NCBI GenBank assembly: GCA_003669585.1
Contig: QWOQ01000017.1
Span: 124,001 to 188,000, forward strand
Direction of reading: 5' to 3'
Origin: Planctomycetota bacterium
Lineage (GTDB): Bacteria > Planctomycetota > Planctomycetia > Pirellulales > UBA1268
DNA length: 64,000 nt
Shown here piece by piece: positions 17,639 through 25,436 of the stretch; positions within the stretch are counted from its first letter, which is position 1; every line of letters starts with the position of its first letter. The notes beneath the pieces were generated by a model. The model was not told where the DNA came from, searched no databases, and was given only the letters and a program-made list of their open reading frames with translations. A program made the translations under genes and the position numbers.

Positions 17639-17989
17639 TCACTCTTCGAGATGAAATCGATGAAAGATCCTGTGTACAAAAGGTGCAATGAGAATCGTTG
17701 CGAAGCCGATAAAAAAAAGGCCTGAAAATAGGGCGTATGCCGACGCAAAGATTTTGCCGCTCGGCGTTCTCATCGGATCGACAGGTCCCATGCCACCAAG
17801 GATCATCGATGCATTCAGCAGGGCATCGATCCAAGGAAGCCTCCCGAGATAGTGATAGCCACAGACACCTCCCGCCAACGCTATCGAGAGAGCCAACAAA
17901 GCTCCTGCAACGTGCCACGCCACTCTCTGGACAAAGACGCGATTTGTAAGAAGGGGTTTTGTTCGATGCTCATACATACATTCACTCAT
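17639..17989 (-). CDS. Small two-helix membrane protein with pore-like loop
   Basis: About 116 residues from ATG 17989; GTG 18040 is also open. Two hydrophobic helices (HVAGALLALSIALAGGVCGY and ASAYALFSGLFFIGFATILI) enclose the segment WIDALLNASMILGGMGPVDP, and it ends with the charged HRIFHRFHLEE tail. This layout resembles a two-TM ion-channel subunit with a re-entrant loop, but the loop has GGMGP rather than the K+ selectivity TxGYG. I recall widespread conserved hypotheticals with this pattern. It is convergent with the DUF1501 gene and lies 76 bp after the TIM-barrel gene. Confidence 0.7.
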   Translation of the reverse strand: MSECMYEHRTKPLLTNRVFVQRVAWHVAGALLALSIALAGGVCGYHYLGRLPWIDALLNASMILGGMGPVDPMRTPSGKIFASAYALFSGLFFIGFATILIAPFVHRIFHRFHLEE

Positions 17990-18065
17990 TGCAGAAGCTG
18001 TCAGAAATCTCTCTCGGGAACGACGGATTCGTGCATGCACTTGTCAAATGTTTCCGAGCCACATG

Positions 18066-18938
18066 TCACGTGAACACTGCATCGAAAAGCCTTTTTTGAG
18101 TTCGCAGCGCCTCACGTAAATCGACTGGCGGTTTGGGATCTTCGATCATTGTCCATCCCTTCCAAGAACGCGAAGCGAGCAACGCAAGCAATTTTTCAGT
18201 CGGATAGATCGGACTGTCTAGCGGTCTGATGTGTGCGGTGTTTCCGAATCGTTTAAAAACGCTCTCCAAGTTTGCCTCAAGACCGTCTCCCTGAAGATCA
18301 TCTCCGTTGGAATTCCAACAGACCGTGACCGCCGGATTTTTTGCAATCGCCATGATCTCTGCAACCGCTGGCCACTTCGCACAGCCTCCATGGACTTCGA
18401 GGCGAATTTGCTGTCCATGATCGGCTGCAAAAGCACCAAGCTCATCGAGCGACCTCGCAATTTGCTCAATTGTTTTTTCTCGCGGCACGTCAGGAGGCAG
18501 CGCATCGGGCTTCACTTTGACGCCGCTTCCACCAACGTCTCTTGATAAAATGACGTATTCCTTCGCGCGTGTGATATTTCTTTGAACTTCTTCCGGTTTG
18601 GGCGAGTGGAATGCGAAATTGGTTCCCAGCCCCACCAGTTCAACAGGCGAGTCTGAAAACTTTGCCTTTACTTGAGCTCGTGTTGCAGCATCCATCGGAA
18701 GATCAACACCGTGTTTGTGTTCGGTGCGAAGCTCGACTCCCAAAATATCCGTATCTCGACAGATGGCAATCAGTTCGTCGAGAGTCTGCTCGGCTCCCCA
18801 CATCCACGTCACGAGACCCAGACGTGGCCGAGTGGCAGTATCCGCTGCGATGATTTCTCTTTGTACACAAACCTCGGCAGCCGAGAGCCCACCGATGACT
18901 GCACCACATGTCCCTATAAATTTTCGTCTCGAAGTCAT
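18066..18938 (-). CDS. Tat-exported sugar phosphate isomerase/epimerase-like TIM-barrel protein
   Basis: 290 residues. The Tat signal is MTSRRKFIGTCGAVIGGL. The body is an AP-endonuclease-2/xylose-isomerase-like TIM barrel: LGLVTWMWGAEQTLDEL, LGVELRTEHKHGVDL, IRLEVHGGCAKWPAVAEI, VTVCWNSNGDD, HIRPLDS and the C-terminal WTMIEDPKPP. Metal-binding acids (Glu in LEVHG, Asp in NGDD, Glu in MIEDP) look retained. Exported members of this family are abundant in planctomycetes and are thought to act on sugars or inositols; the substrate is unknown. Confidence 0.87.
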   Translation of the reverse strand: MTSRRKFIGTCGAVIGGLSAAEVCVQREIIAADTATRPRLGLVTWMWGAEQTLDELIAICRDTDILGVELRTEHKHGVDLPMDAATRAQVKAKFSDSPVELVGLGTNFAFHSPKPEEVQRNITRAKEYVILSRDVGGSGVKVKPDALPPDVPREKTIEQIARSLDELGAFAADHGQQIRLEVHGGCAKWPAVAEIMAIAKNPAVTVCWNSNGDDLQGDGLEANLESVFKRFGNTAHIRPLDSPIYPTEKLLALLASRSWKGWTMIEDPKPPVDLREALRTQKRLFDAVFT

Positions 18939-19106
18939 CTCTTTTTTTCCTCTCTCACTGAATCAGTTTCTTCTGTGACGAAAGACATTTCTATCCGCTC
19001 GCGAACCCACTTTCTAGCATTTTCTCGATCGATCTGTGACTGATCTGTTCATCAATACTCAGACCGCTGTGAGCTGCTGCGTGTTTGCTACAATACGCCG
19101 ATTGCT

Positions 19107-19826
19107 TTGAAACACTCCAAACAAGATTTTAGGCCAGCAGCGAGTGCATGCGTGACGCGTCAAGATTGTGATGGTTTTACGAGTCGCGGTGTTCAACGAA
19201 ACAGCTGGAAACTGCTGGTTGCGTTTGCTCTTGTGATGGTGGTGATGCTCTTGATGCAGGGCACATCGACAGAGCCCAGCGCGGATTCAGAACTATGGAA
19301 AGTCAAAACGGTTCACGATGGAGACACCGTCACCTGTGTGAAACCCAATGGAACAATCCAAAAGATTCGTCTTTTCGGAATCGATGCTCCTGAATTGAAC
19401 CAGCGGTTTGGTCAACGCTCGACGGAGCGTCTGAAACATCTTTTGGGAGGCGATTTGGTGCGCGTCGAGAGGAAGGGATTCGATCAATACGGACGACTTC
19501 TCGCAACGCTGTTTCGAAAATTTCAAAACATCAACCTCGACATGGTGAAGGAAGGCTGGGCATGGGTCTATGATGGTTTCTCGTCGAGTTCAGAACTTCT
19601 GGATGCGGAAGCGACTGCAAGAAAGGCTCGCCGTGGACTCTGGGCCGATCCAATGCCACTGTCACCTGCAAGGTGGCGGCAAGAGCATCCTCGTAAGGAA
19701 GGTTCGCTCCGGAATCGAATCCACTGCGGTCTTACCGCTGCCACTTTCCGCTTAGGAGTCTGTGGTTTATTGTTCAAAAACTGCGTTGTGTGCCGAGAGG
19801 CACCAAACACGAGTGCCTGCGTTTGA
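19107..19826 (+). CDS. Membrane-anchored thermonuclease-like (SNase) protein
   Basis: 239 residues if TTG 19107 is used. No ATG precedes the membrane segment, so TTG 19107 or a GTG at codon 16 must be used and the start is uncertain. A single N-terminal transmembrane helix (WKLLVAFALVMVVMLLM) is followed by a staphylococcal-nuclease domain: TVHDGDTVTC, RLFGIDAPELNQRFG, GFDQYGRLLATLF, then EGWAWVYDGF and ARRGLWADP. The Arg/Glu/Asp set of the SNase active site appears present. The last ~35 residues hold four cysteines, more than usual for the family. It probably degrades nucleic acid outside the cytoplasmic membrane. Confidence 0.83.
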   Translation: MKHSKQDFRPAASACVTRQDCDGFTSRGVQRNSWKLLVAFALVMVVMLLMQGTSTEPSADSELWKVKTVHDGDTVTCVKPNGTIQKIRLFGIDAPELNQRFGQRSTERLKHLLGGDLVRVERKGFDQYGRLLATLFRKFQNINLDMVKEGWAWVYDGFSSSSELLDAEATARKARRGLWADPMPLSPARWRQEHPRKEGSLRNRIHCGLTAATFRLGVCGLLFKNCVVCREAPNTSACV

Positions 19827-19900
19827 TTGTGTGAGTTCATTTGGGATCTCTTTTTTTCATCCCTCTCCTGTGCCGTCGTCGGTACCATATTTTTTAACCG

Positions 19901-21169
19901 ATGAGAGACACGCCAGAAGTCGTTATCACCGGCATTGGCATCGTCTCCTCGATCGGAATCGGTCAGGAGGCATTTTGGAAAAGTCTCCTTGCCGGCAGCA
20001 GCGGCGTAAAGACCATCGAGGCATTCGATGCCAGTTCACTGCCGGTGCGATTTGGAGCGCATATCCCCGACTTCGATCCGAAGCTCTACATCCGTCCGCG
20101 CAAGAGCCTCAAGGTCATGAGCCGCGAAATCCAGATGGGATTTGCAGCAGCTGATATGGCCATGATCGATGCGTCTCTTGCCACTGGTACGGTCGATCCC
20201 GATCGATTCGGTGTTGTTTTCGGTTCCGACATGATCTACGCAGATCTTGAGGATCTCGAGGGTACCTATCGTCGCTGCATCACCGCAGGACATTTTGATT
20301 TTTCTTGTTGGGCTGAGGCCGCTGCCGAAGAGCTTCAACCACTCTGGCTGCTGAAACATTTGCCAAACATGACTGCTTCGCACATTGCCATCGCGCAAGA
20401 TGCACGCGGCCCCAACAATTCAATTGTGCTTGGCGATGTATCGAGCCTCCTTGCGATTTCCGAGGCAACCAGTGTTATTCAACGAGGCTGGGCCGATGTG
20501 ATGCTCGTTGGCGGATCGGGGTGCCGTTTGCATCCAAATGCATTGGTCGCACGAGGTGACGGTCTTCTCTCGCATCGTAGCCACGATTTTCAAAAAGCCA
20601 GTCGGCCCTTTGACAGAGATCGAGACGGTCTCGTCAATGGCGAAGGTGCCGGCGTATTTGTTCTTGAGTCGCTTGCACACGCAAAGCGTCGAGGAGGAAG
20701 AATTCATGCACGAATTCTCGGCACCGCCTCGCGCTGTGAATCACGACACAATGGTACCCCGCTCTCGGGCCGATCTCTCGTGGGCGTGATTCAGGCAATT
20801 CTGCGGAATACTTCGCTCACACCAAATGATATCGGCCATATCAACGCCCACGGTGCGAGTTCTATTGAAGTAGACCGCGTCGAAGCAGCAGCGATTGCTG
20901 CCACTCTCGGGGATATTCCAGTCACTGCTCCTAAGAGTTTCTTTGGTCATTTAGGAGCCGGGAGTGGTGTGACAGAACTGGCTGTCAGTATTCTTGGCAT
21001 CGAACATGGTGTCGTGCCTTACACGCTTAACTATGATCATCCTGATCCACTCTGCCCGGTGAACGTCGTGCACAACGTCCCACTGCGAGGACGTCCGCCA
21101 GTGGCAATCAGTCTCAACTTGGCATCCACCGGTCAGGCGGCTGCAGTCATGATTGCTGCTGCCGAATAA
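19901..21169 (+). CDS. Beta-ketoacyl synthase-like protein lacking the catalytic cysteine
   Basis: 422 residues with the full length and fold of FabF-type ketosynthases: VVITGIGIVSSIG at the start, SRPFDRDRDGLVNGEGAG, HINAHGAS (His 317), PKSFFGHLGAGSG (Lys 345, His 350) and LNLASTGQAA near the end. The nucleophile position, which is TAC(T/S) in FabF after GPSISIA, reads GPNNSIVLGDVSS here, so Cys is replaced by Asp 179. Without Cys it cannot form the acyl-enzyme; such proteins act as chain-length factors (KS-beta), decarboxylases or scaffolds. No acyl carrier protein or second ketosynthase gene is adjacent. Fold certain; role unknown. Confidence 0.85.
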   Translation: MRDTPEVVITGIGIVSSIGIGQEAFWKSLLAGSSGVKTIEAFDASSLPVRFGAHIPDFDPKLYIRPRKSLKVMSREIQMGFAAADMAMIDASLATGTVDPDRFGVVFGSDMIYADLEDLEGTYRRCITAGHFDFSCWAEAAAEELQPLWLLKHLPNMTASHIAIAQDARGPNNSIVLGDVSSLLAISEATSVIQRGWADVMLVGGSGCRLHPNALVARGDGLLSHRSHDFQKASRPFDRDRDGLVNGEGAGVFVLESLAHAKRRGGRIHARILGTASRCESRHNGTPLSGRSLVGVIQAILRNTSLTPNDIGHINAHGASSIEVDRVEAAAIAATLGDIPVTAPKSFFGHLGAGSGVTELAVSILGIEHGVVPYTLNYDHPDPLCPVNVVHNVPLRGRPPVAISLNLASTGQAAAVMIAAAE

Positions 21170-21388
21170 TCTGGAAAAACTGGATTCGATCAGGTGTCGT
21201 TACAGTCAGCAGATTCGACAGAGATCTCCTGTTTTGAAAACAACGTAGGAGAACAATTGCCAGACTGAATCGGAGAATTCAGAAAAGTCGGTATTCCTTT
21301 TGGAAGACTTGAGTTCTTCCCCCACGGTGTTCGATTCTCCTTAAAGTATTTAGTTTTTAGAAAGATTTGAGTTGGATGAACTGCGACT

Positions 21389-21670
21389 ATGAAACGAGAA
21401 CATTATCTCCTGGTTGGTTTGGTGCTCTTTTTTATAGGACTTCAGTTTCGTCTCGTAGACTCCTTTACATTAAGTGAGAAATCGAGTCGATTTGTGTCTG
21501 CTCAGATGGGGCAACCTGTAATCGTTCAAACGGTGAATGCGTGGCCCAATGCGGCAATGCGAAAAGTGGTTCGTCCGCCCCGATGGATTGGCCTAGCATT
21601 CATGAGCATCGGATCTGTACTGGCGCTCCAAGGAATGGCCTTGGGAAAAATTGCTGGCAACTCCCACTAG
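21389..21670 (+). CDS. Small membrane protein, hypothetical
   Basis: 93 residues with two hydrophobic helices: HYLLVGLVLFFIGLQFRLV at the N-terminus and WIGLAFMSIGSVLALQGMAL near the C-terminus. The ~40-residue loop between them (SEKSSRFVSAQMGQPVIVQ and onward) is probably extracytoplasmic. No family recognised. It lies alone, 220 bp after the ketosynthase-like gene and convergent with the copper ATPase gene. Codon pattern and ATG start make it a credible gene, but there is no clear Shine-Dalgarno. Confidence 0.6.
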   Translation: MKREHYLLVGLVLFFIGLQFRLVDSFTLSEKSSRFVSAQMGQPVIVQTVNAWPNAAMRKVVRPPRWIGLAFMSIGSVLALQGMALGKIAGNSH

Positions 21671-21816
21671 GAGTGAGCAGACCGTTTACGCACTTCACAC
21701 TGCGCCGCATTTTTGAAGTCTCTTGTTCCACTGCGTTTCATCACACACTCCATCCTTCACGGAACAGATACCCCCGCCATTGTCTGCCCGGAGCGTGCAA
21801 AAACGTATTTCTTGTG

Positions 21817-24141
21817 TCACACAAGTGATACTCGTCTCAGTCGCAGAGCGTTACAAACCACTGATACCGAACTCAAGCTCATTGCAGCGGCGGCAAGCAT
21901 TGGATTGAGCAGCAAAGCGTGAGACAGCGGAAAGAGCATGCCTGCAGCAATTGGAATACCAACGGCGTTATAGGCCATCGCGAAGAAGAGATTCTGACGG
22001 ATGTTTTTCATGGTGTCCCTGCTCAGGATCACCGCGCGTCGCATTGCTGTGAGATCTCCTCCGAGAAGCGTCACGGCTGATGATTCGATGGCCACATCGC
22101 TCCCGTTTCCCATTGCGATTCCGACATCGGCCGCCGCAAGTGCTGGAGAATCATTCATTCCATCGCCAGCCATCCCAACCACATATCCCTGCTTTTTCAG
22201 TTCGAGAACGATCCGGTGTTTATCATCGGGGGTGCTGTTTGCATGCACGACACTGATATCGAGTTGTTCGGCAACGTGCTGCGCAGTCGCCACACCATCG
22301 CCGGTCAGCATTTCAACTCGTATTCCCTGCGATTTCAGAAATCGCACCGCCTCACGAGCTGCTGGTCGGATCGGGTCGGAAACAGTGACTACTCCGGCCG
22401 CGCTACAGTCAAACGCAACGAGTATTGCAGTCATGCCTTTCCGACGTCTGTTCTCGGCGTATGCGTGAAGCGGATCGATCCCCTTCACTCCAAGCGATTC
22501 GAGAAACATCTCATTCCCTATATGAATTTTTTTCCCGTCAACGGTTGCCGTGACTCCTGCTCCAGTGTGTGACACAAATTCAGAAACCTGAGAAACTTCC
22601 AGATTGCGATCTCGTGCAGCCACAACAATTGCGCGTGCCAAAGGATGCTCACTTACCTGCTCGACTGCAGCAGTCAGACGCAGAAGTTCATTCTCATGAA
22701 GTCCTTCAATCGCATGTACATCGTTCACTGTCGGCGAGCCCTGCGTAAGCGTGCCTGTTTTGTCGACGAGAAGCAGATTGATTTTTCCAAGTGTTTCAAG
22801 GGCTTCTGCACTGCGAAACAGGACTCCTTCTTTCGCTCCGCGTCCCATCGCCACCATGATCGACATTGGAGTTGCAAGCCCCAGTGCGCACGGACAAGCA
22901 ATGATGAGCACTGCCACGGCATTGAGAAGCGCCCAGTGCATCGCTGGCTCGAGCGGTCGAGCGATCGCCCAGACCAGAAATGTCATTGCGGCACAGGCCA
23001 TGACCAGTGGCACAAACCAGCCCGAGACACGATCAGCAATTTTTTGAATTGGTGCTCGCGATCGCTGCGCATCTGAAACAAGAGTCACAATACGCGACAG
23101 CACCGTATCGCCTCCTCTCTGCGCAACCCGCATGATAAAAGAGCCGTTGAGATTAACCGTTCCTCCAATAATTTTCCCTCCCACCCCTTTTTCCACGGGC
23201 ATCGATTCTCCAGTCAGCATCGATTCATTGACAGAACTATTTCCCTCAGTCACCTCGCCATCCGTTGGAATTTTTTCTCCCGGACGTACTCGCAGTAAAT
23301 CGCCAACCGCAAGGCTTTCGAGTGACACGTCCTGTTCTTGAGTCGCGAGAATCCGATGTGCGATCTGCGGTTGCAGCGAGAGGAGTTCTGCGATGGCGCT
23401 CGATGTGCGTTGTCTCGCCATCGATTCGAGCAACTGCCCAAGAAGTACGAAAAGCATGATGACAGCGGATGCTTCGAAGTAGAGTAATTCTCCTGCGTGT
23501 GACATTTTTTCCAAGGGAGACAGGCCGGGCGCAATGATCATTGCCACACTCCAGCAATACGCTGCGAGCACCCCCACGCTGACGAGCGAAAACATATTGA
23601 GTTGCCAGGTGAACAATGAACGAACTCCTGCCGCGAGAACCGTCCACCCACACCAAAAAACAACCGGCGTAGCAAGCAGACACTGCATGATGGGGGGCCA
23701 TCCATCGGGAAGCCATGAATCAATCGGTACGCCCACCATCGGCAACATCGCAAGTGCAACCAGAGGAACTGACAGTGAGAGCGCCACCCAAAATCGCATC
23801 TTCACCGCCGTCAATTCATCTTTTTGCGCATGCTCGTTTTCGAAGGGATGCGTAGGTTCAAGCGGCATGCCACACCGGGGACAATCCCCTGGTCGATCGC
23901 TTTCCACGCCTGCGCACATGGGGCAAAAATAACGAGCACGCTTCTGCAGTGCGGTACGTCTTGTTGCTGGAATGTCGATCGGTTGCGAAGAACAACAGTT
24001 CTGGGAGAGAACTTTCTCTTCGCTGCGAACAAACTGATCGAGGCAGTGTTGACTGCAAAAATAAAAGGTTTCCCCGTTCTTCTTTGCAGAACGGCTTGTC
24101 GCTTCATCGACATTCATTTTGCAAATTGGATCAATAGCCAT
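21817..24141 (-). CDS. copA: Copper-translocating P1B-type ATPase with N-terminal YHS domain
   Basis: 774 residues. Residues 1-45 are a YHS domain ([10 protein letters not shown] with [12 protein letters not shown]). At ~73-93 there is a heavy-metal-binding zinc-ribbon-like motif (CPMC, then CPRCGMPL). The P-type core follows: TGES at ~310, the CPC transport motif at 416-418, phosphorylation site DKTGT at 460, and later HP in SEHPLA and [11 protein letters not shown]. About eight transmembrane helices. It exports copper (probably Cu+) from the cytoplasm using ATP. The usual ferredoxin-like HMA domain is absent; the YHS plus ribbon takes its place. No CueR-type regulator or metallochaperone gene is adjacent. 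Confidence 0.94.
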   Translation of the reverse strand: MAIDPICKMNVDEATSRSAKKNGETFYFCSQHCLDQFVRSEEKVLSQNCCSSQPIDIPATRRTALQKRARYFCPMCAGVESDRPGDCPRCGMPLEPTHPFENEHAQKDELTAVKMRFWVALSLSVPLVALAMLPMVGVPIDSWLPDGWPPIMQCLLATPVVFWCGWTVLAAGVRSLFTWQLNMFSLVSVGVLAAYCWSVAMIIAPGLSPLEKMSHAGELLYFEASAVIMLFVLLGQLLESMARQRTSSAIAELLSLQPQIAHRILATQEQDVSLESLAVGDLLRVRPGEKIPTDGEVTEGNSSVNESMLTGESMPVEKGVGGKIIGGTVNLNGSFIMRVAQRGGDTVLSRIVTLVSDAQRSRAPIQKIADRVSGWFVPLVMACAAMTFLVWAIARPLEPAMHWALLNAVAVLIIACPCALGLATPMSIMVAMGRGAKEGVLFRSAEALETLGKINLLLVDKTGTLTQGSPTVNDVHAIEGLHENELLRLTAAVEQVSEHPLARAIVVAARDRNLEVSQVSEFVSHTGAGVTATVDGKKIHIGNEMFLESLGVKGIDPLHAYAENRRRKGMTAILVAFDCSAAGVVTVSDPIRPAAREAVRFLKSQGIRVEMLTGDGVATAQHVAEQLDISVVHANSTPDDKHRIVLELKKQGYVVGMAGDGMNDSPALAAADVGIAMGNGSDVAIESSAVTLLGGDLTAMRRAVILSRDTMKNIRQNLFFAMAYNAVGIPIAAGMLFPLSHALLLNPMLAAAAMSLSSVSVVCNALRLRRVSLV

Positions 24142-24330
24142 GTATACGCATGTTTTCTAAGCGATTCTTTTCCGCGCGGTCGCTGCACTCTAACTCTTCT
24201 GACAATTCAGCCAAGAAGTTCTACTCAAACGAGTGACCGTGCCTCTTGAACGCTGGAAATAATCGCCCGAATGGTACAAACCCAACGGGGACGTCTCAGC
24301 CGAGGTGCCTTGCGACAATCTGCCGATCGT

Positions 24331-25380
24331 TCAACGCTGATACGCAGGCAGGTAATGCATGTAGACCTCCAGAGCCATTGCCGCCATTGCCGTCGAGTAG
24401 CACTTTGCCGGACCGTTAATTCGGTCTTCTCCCCAACCGGGCCAACTTCCGTCTGCATTTTGTGACTCAAGCAGAAACGTTCGAACTCGTGGATGCCACG
24501 CCGACCATTGCTTTTCACCTGCCTGAAAGTGAGCCTGCATTGAGTAATAATTCATATAGTGAAAATAGCCGTCCATCTCGGGCTTATATTCTTTTTGTTG
24601 CAGAGAAAGAAGCGCCTTCTCAACATCTGGGTCATCAAATTTTCCAAGCAGTTCTAGACACAGCGCACCGGCGGCTGACTGCGCATGTTTCACGCCCTGC
24701 CCTGGTTGATAGGCAAATCCGCCCTCGGGTCTGGCACAGCTTTTCACGTATTTCACAGCATTATCAAGGGTTTCTTGTGGAACCTTGAGCTTCGCATTTT
24801 GGGCAGCTCGAAGCGCCACGACCTGCATCACTGTAACGCTGAGATCGGCATCGCTCGGCTTGGGTTGGTATCTCCATCCACCCTCTTTATTTTGTGCAGC
24901 GACGATCACATCGACGGCTTGCTGACAGACGACTCTGATTGCAGGTGTTGGGATCCAGCCGGATGCTTCGATCACTGCCAAGGTCGCCAGCGCATGTTCA
25001 TACATAGGCCCATGCGAATTTCCTTCCGGTCGTACAAGCACTCCGTCTTTCTGCTTTGATTCGACAATAAAATCAACGGCGCGACCTACGGTTTCTCGGT
25101 ACGGTCCACGGCCGGGAGCATGGCCTCGACCCATGAAAGCAAGCAGACAAAGCGCATTGACTCCTGTGTTCGGTTTGCTCGACACACCCTGAGGCCACCA
25201 TCCGGCGGGATCCTGCTTCGAAGCAAGATATTCAATCGCCCGATCAACGGCGGCCTCAACCCGCACAAGCTGTCTGGCATCTCCGTCGACATCTTGTGCA
25301 AACGTGTTTGTGGCACACAAATGCAACAACATAGTTCCACAACAGATCCATCTGGTGCTACGTGACACTTGAAATTTCAT
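24331..25380 (-). CDS. Exported prenyltransferase/squalene-cyclase-like repeat protein
   Basis: 349 residues with a signal peptide ending in TFAQ. The rest is an alpha/alpha barrel of repeats, each with a Q/K-G-W signature: SKQDPAGWWP, SKQKDGVLVRP, AQNKEGGWRYQP, ARPEGGFAYQP, SQNADGSWPGWG. The segment SDADLSVTVMQVVALRA (about 176-192) lines up with the DXDD proton-donor motif of squalene-hopene cyclases but reads DADL. Cyclase activity is therefore doubtful, and export argues for a binding role. It is the last gene of the moxR-BatA-VWA operon, 56 bp after the VWA protein. Confidence 0.82.
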   Translation of the reverse strand: MKFQVSRSTRWICCGTMLLHLCATNTFAQDVDGDARQLVRVEAAVDRAIEYLASKQDPAGWWPQGVSSKPNTGVNALCLLAFMGRGHAPGRGPYRETVGRAVDFIVESKQKDGVLVRPEGNSHGPMYEHALATLAVIEASGWIPTPAIRVVCQQAVDVIVAAQNKEGGWRYQPKPSDADLSVTVMQVVALRAAQNAKLKVPQETLDNAVKYVKSCARPEGGFAYQPGQGVKHAQSAAGALCLELLGKFDDPDVEKALLSLQQKEYKPEMDGYFHYMNYYSMQAHFQAGEKQWSAWHPRVRTFLLESQNADGSWPGWGEDRINGPAKCYSTAMAAMALEVYMHYLPAYQR

Positions 25381-25436
25381 AGATTCATTTCGTTCTACAG
25401 GTTTTTTTCTGTCTTATCGCAAATCGATTCCGCCAC

